DNA of 64,000 nt from Gammaproteobacteria bacterium (GTDB lineage Bacteria > Pseudomonadota > Gammaproteobacteria > Pseudomonadales > Azotimanducaceae), in assembly GCA_009839505.1 (NCBI GenBank), contig VXPO01000086.1, forward strand, positions 1 to 64,000, written 5' to 3'. Below the pieces are notes generated by a model that was not told the origin of the DNA, searched no databases, and saw nothing but the letters and a program-made list of their open reading frames with translations. Below, in pieces: positions 61,936 to 64,000 of this stretch (the stretch's first letter is position 1; the number at the start of each line of letters is the position of its first letter). A program made the translations under genes and the position numbers.

Positions 61936-62399
61936 GCTTCGTCGCCTTCTGCAGCGGCTGCCGCGAGCATCCGGTCGATGGCCTGGTTCGCCGCCTGATC
62001 CACCGCCTCGTTCTCCACATGGCCGCTATGGCCCTTGACCCACTGCCAACGTACGTCGTGCCGACCATCCAGGGCATCGAGCCGGCGCCAGAGATCGACG
62101 TTCAACACCGGCTGCTTGTTGGCACGCTTCCAGCCGCGTCGCTTCCAGGCATGAATCCAGTTCGTGATGCCTTGGCGGACGTATTCGGAGTCCGTGGTGA
62201 GCACGACCCGGGCCGGTCGACTAAGTGCGGCCAGGCCTTCGATCGCCGCCACCAACTCCATGCGGTTGTTGGTGGTGCGTGGTTCGGCCCCGCTGATGGA
62301 CTTTTCGGCGTCCCCAAACCGTAGCAGTGCCGCCCAGCCACCCGGTCCGGGATTGCCGCGGCAGGCACCATCGGTGAAGATCTCCACGGGTTCGGTCAT
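61932..62399 (-). CDS. rnhA: Ribonuclease HI
   Basis: 155 residues from the ATG at 62399, exactly the E. coli length; the frame stays open upstream to 62597 but that part is shadow. Catalytic residues: [16 protein letters not shown] (first Asp), [13 protein letters not shown] (Glu), [24 protein letters not shown] (Asp), [13 protein letters not shown] (Asp). Degrades RNA in RNA-DNA hybrids. Overlaps neighbours by 4 bp on both sides. Confidence 0.96.
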   Translation of the reverse strand: MTEPVEIFTDGACRGNPGPGGWAALLRFGDAEKSISGAEPRTTNNRMELVAAIEGLAALSRPARVVLTTDSEYVRQGITNWIHAWKRRGWKRANKQPVLNVDLWRRLDALDGRHDVRWQWVKGHSGHVENEAVDQAANQAIDRMLAAAAAEGDEA

Positions 62400-63241
62400 T
62401 CGAAACGCGCCGCGATGTCCGATCGAGCCTTGATCCGGGTCGGATTGGGCAAGACCGGGGCCGTCGACTTGAGACGCCGAGCGGCTCCCTGACGACGCTC
62501 GGCGATGAACGCAAAGCCCACCTTGCGCGCGACTACCAGATAGACGCCACCGACCGGCGGCTGAATACGGTTGAGCCAATCGCTCGCCGCCCGCCAACCA
62601 CCTCCGTCCAGTGTCACCGGCAATGCCGAGCGAAAATTGAGGTAGATCGTGCGCGTCTCACGCTCAAGGCCGAGCAGCCCAAGCCACTCGTGCAGGCGCG
62701 GCACACTGATCGACCGAAGGTCGCGCAGCGGTCCCCGCTGCTTCGCCAAGGACCACAGGCTCAGGGGATTGAATCCAATCACCACGAGCCGCCCGCCGGG
62801 CTTGAGAATCCGCTCGGCTTCACGCAGCGCAGCACGTCGATCACAAGCCATGTCCAATGCATGGTGGAGCACCACGGCGTCGACGCTCCCGGGCGCGAAG
62901 GGCAGTTGCGCGGAGTCGGCGCCGATTACATCGAAACCGTTGTCGGCGTGCGCCTGCGAGTCCGCGGGACGTGCGTCGATACCGTTGTCGGCAACGAATA
63001 CCCGCTGGCGAACCATGCTTCGCGCCGTGGTGTCGAGCATGTCGAGTCGCGGACCTATCCACACCAGCACATCGCCGTGAAGCTGGCGCGCCACCTTGCG
63101 CATCACTTCTCGCTCGTCACAGAGCAACCGCTGTCCGGAGGGGTCGTCAAGCCACGACGCAAACCTAGCCCGCGCGCCTTGCGCGGCGTGGTGCTCGCGT
63201 TTGATCACGCGGTGCCCGTCGCGCGCCTGCCGTGCCTCCAT
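62396..63241 (-). CDS. Class I SAM-dependent methyltransferase (YafS-like)
   Basis: 281 residues. SAM domain in the middle: [61 protein letters not shown]; the post-I motif and ILKPGG loop are clear, while motif I ([10 protein letters not shown]) is degenerate. It overlaps rnhA (ATGA), matching the E. coli yafS-rnhA-dnaQ neighbourhood. Its substrate is not known. Confidence 0.85.
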   Translation of the reverse strand: MEARQARDGHRVIKREHHAAQGARARFASWLDDPSGQRLLCDEREVMRKVARQLHGDVLVWIGPRLDMLDTTARSMVRQRVFVADNGIDARPADSQAHADNGFDVIGADSAQLPFAPGSVDAVVLHHALDMACDRRAALREAERILKPGGRLVVIGFNPLSLWSLAKQRGPLRDLRSISVPRLHEWLGLLGLERETRTIYLNFRSALPVTLDGGGWRAASDWLNRIQPPVGGVYLVVARKVGFAFIAERRQGAARRLKSTAPVLPNPTRIKARSDIAARFE

Positions 63242-63333
63242 GGACGGAATCGTCCTTGTTCCTTCCAGAGTCGTGCCGCTGCCAAGTTTGCCGGGACAGC
63301 ACGGTGCCGTCTACGGCAAAACGCATACGCCGA

Positions 63334-64000
63334 TCAGGGCGTGCTGTCGAATTCGATCATGTTGATGCTTGCCTCGGTTCTGAGGCTGCGCACCACCGCA
63401 CCTAGGTCCTGACTGGCCCTCAACTGTTCCAAGCTCTGCGCCATGAAGTTGCGCTCGTCTTCGGTGAGCGCTCCGTAGTCGCCGAGCGTCACGCCGGAGA
63501 GCAACACCAAGGCCCGGGATCCGTCAGCCAGGATCGCGATGTCCGACTGCCGCTCGCCCGGCGAGGGAGCGGTCATCTCGAAGGCCAGGGTCAGAATCGC
63601 CTGGGGCACATCGGCCGCATCCCGCGTCATGGAGTCGGCCCGCTGCCAATCGACACCTGTCTCGTCCGCAATCTCCGCGGGCGTTGCGCCGTCCGCGAAT
63701 CTCGCCAACGCATTGAACGCCGCTTCCTCGACCAGCGCCCGGGCGCGTTCCCGGGCGACCGCGTCGCGAACGGCGTCGCGCACCTCGTCGAGCGGCTTTT
63801 CGACGCTCGGATGACGGTCACGCAGGCGGATCACCACGATCTCGTTGGGGGTTGCCACCGCGCGGCTGTTGAATCCTTCGACCAGCACCTCGTCGCTGAA
63901 GGCCACGTCGTGAACCGCCGCATCGCTCAGGACGCCGTCGCGGCCATTTCGCATCACGCCGTCCAGACGCTCAATCGCCAGGCCACCGTGGATGGCCGTG
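63334..64000 (-). CDS. ppiD: PpiD/SurA-like peptidyl-prolyl isomerase, C-terminal part
   Basis: At least 222 residues, continuing past the right edge (AIHGGLAIERLDGV is in frame before the GTG-ATG at 63955). DAAVHDVAFSDEVLVEGFNSRAVATPNEIVVIRLRDRHPSVEKPLDEVRDAV is the end of a parvulin-associated region of PpiD; the remainder is the helical C-terminal segment (ALARFADGATPAEIADETGV ... LRTEASINMIEFDS). PpiD is a membrane-anchored periplasmic chaperone. The call rests on the C-terminal half only. Confidence 0.75.
   Translation of the reverse strand, partial: TAIHGGLAIERLDGVMRNGRDGVLSDAAVHDVAFSDEVLVEGFNSRAVATPNEIVVIRLRDRHPSVEKPLDEVRDAVRDAVARERARALVEEAAFNALARFADGATPAEIADETGVDWQRADSMTRDAADVPQAILTLAFEMTAPSPGERQSDIAILADGSRALVLLSGVTLGDYGALTEDERNFMAQSLEQLRASQDLGAVVRSLRTEASINMIEFDSTP

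Overview
This window looks like the chromosome of a GC-rich gammaproteobacterium (mid-60s percent GC estimated by eye, not computed). The evidence is conserved gammaproteobacterial neighbourhoods: cspD / clpS-clpA / infA / aat / trxB; icd near mnmA-purB; dnaQ-rnhA-yafS-like methyltransferase; sohB; cysB; ThrH; and a PA4642-type protein as in Pseudomonas relatives. Most of the window is dense core metabolism. No rRNA, tRNA, CRISPR array, phage or autonomous transposase was recognised.

Layout. 1-4.1 kb, minus strand: a bufferin/HvfA-type RiPP cluster (cysteine-rich acidic precursor, DUF692/MNIO enzyme, DUF2063 partner). It is followed by a PP2C phosphatase with a degenerate receiver domain and its STAS partner; a 282-bp MITE sits exactly at the phosphatase/STAS junction. 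4.2-10 kb: HrpA helicase, a VWA protein and a MoxR AAA ATPase. 10.1-15.7 kb: the imuA-imuB-dnaE2 mutagenesis cassette behind two LexA boxes; the DnaE2 N-terminus is encoded by palindromic repeats. 15.7-24.1 kb: a lipoprotein, a VOC protein, PA4642-like, trxB, aat, infA, clpA, clpS, cspD and icd. 24.2-29.2 kb: moaE-moaD-moaC, mnmA-purB-GNAT, and a PIN/RHH toxin-antitoxin pair. 29.4-35 kb: isocitrate lyase and a thrH-prpB-prpC-prpD operon (methylcitrate cycle). 35-42 kb: APS reductase cysH, a small CxxC protein, a large secreted subtilase-like protein, cysB, and an ERG4/ERG24-type sterol reductase. 42-45.3 kb: 5'-nucleotidase, YdcH-like, VWA, DnaJ-domain and TerB-like proteins. 45.4-51.3 kb: DAHP synthase behind an apparent aromatic leader-peptide attenuator, nfuA behind an IscR-like site, and metH. 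51.4-55.6 kb: sulfite reductase plus DUF934, a 770-bp repeat-rich gap, and a CPA2 antiporter. 55.6-64 kb: M15 peptidase, YhdH, SohB, SCP2, NudC, NhaB, DnaQ, RNase HI, a methyltransferase and a partial PpiD.

Functional links. cysH, cysB, cysI and DUF934 make an assimilatory sulfate-reduction set (with metH using the product downstream), although the genes are scattered. aceA plus prpBCD indicate growth on acetate- and propionate-yielding substrates. The window is rich in short palindromic repeats, including the GGGCGACC/GGTCGCCC family, a CTCGCG/CGCGAG family, a 42-bp tandem array, and a repeat found both at the left edge and at 53.9-54.2 kb. Several touch coding sequence directly by supplying stop codons, a ribosome-binding site or an N-terminal extension.

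The strongest leads are: the MITE inserted at CTAG with a reconstructable empty site; the repeat-encoded DnaE2 N-terminus; the leader peptide ending DYWFFDR with a terminator before DAHP synthase; and the HvfA-like RiPP operon.
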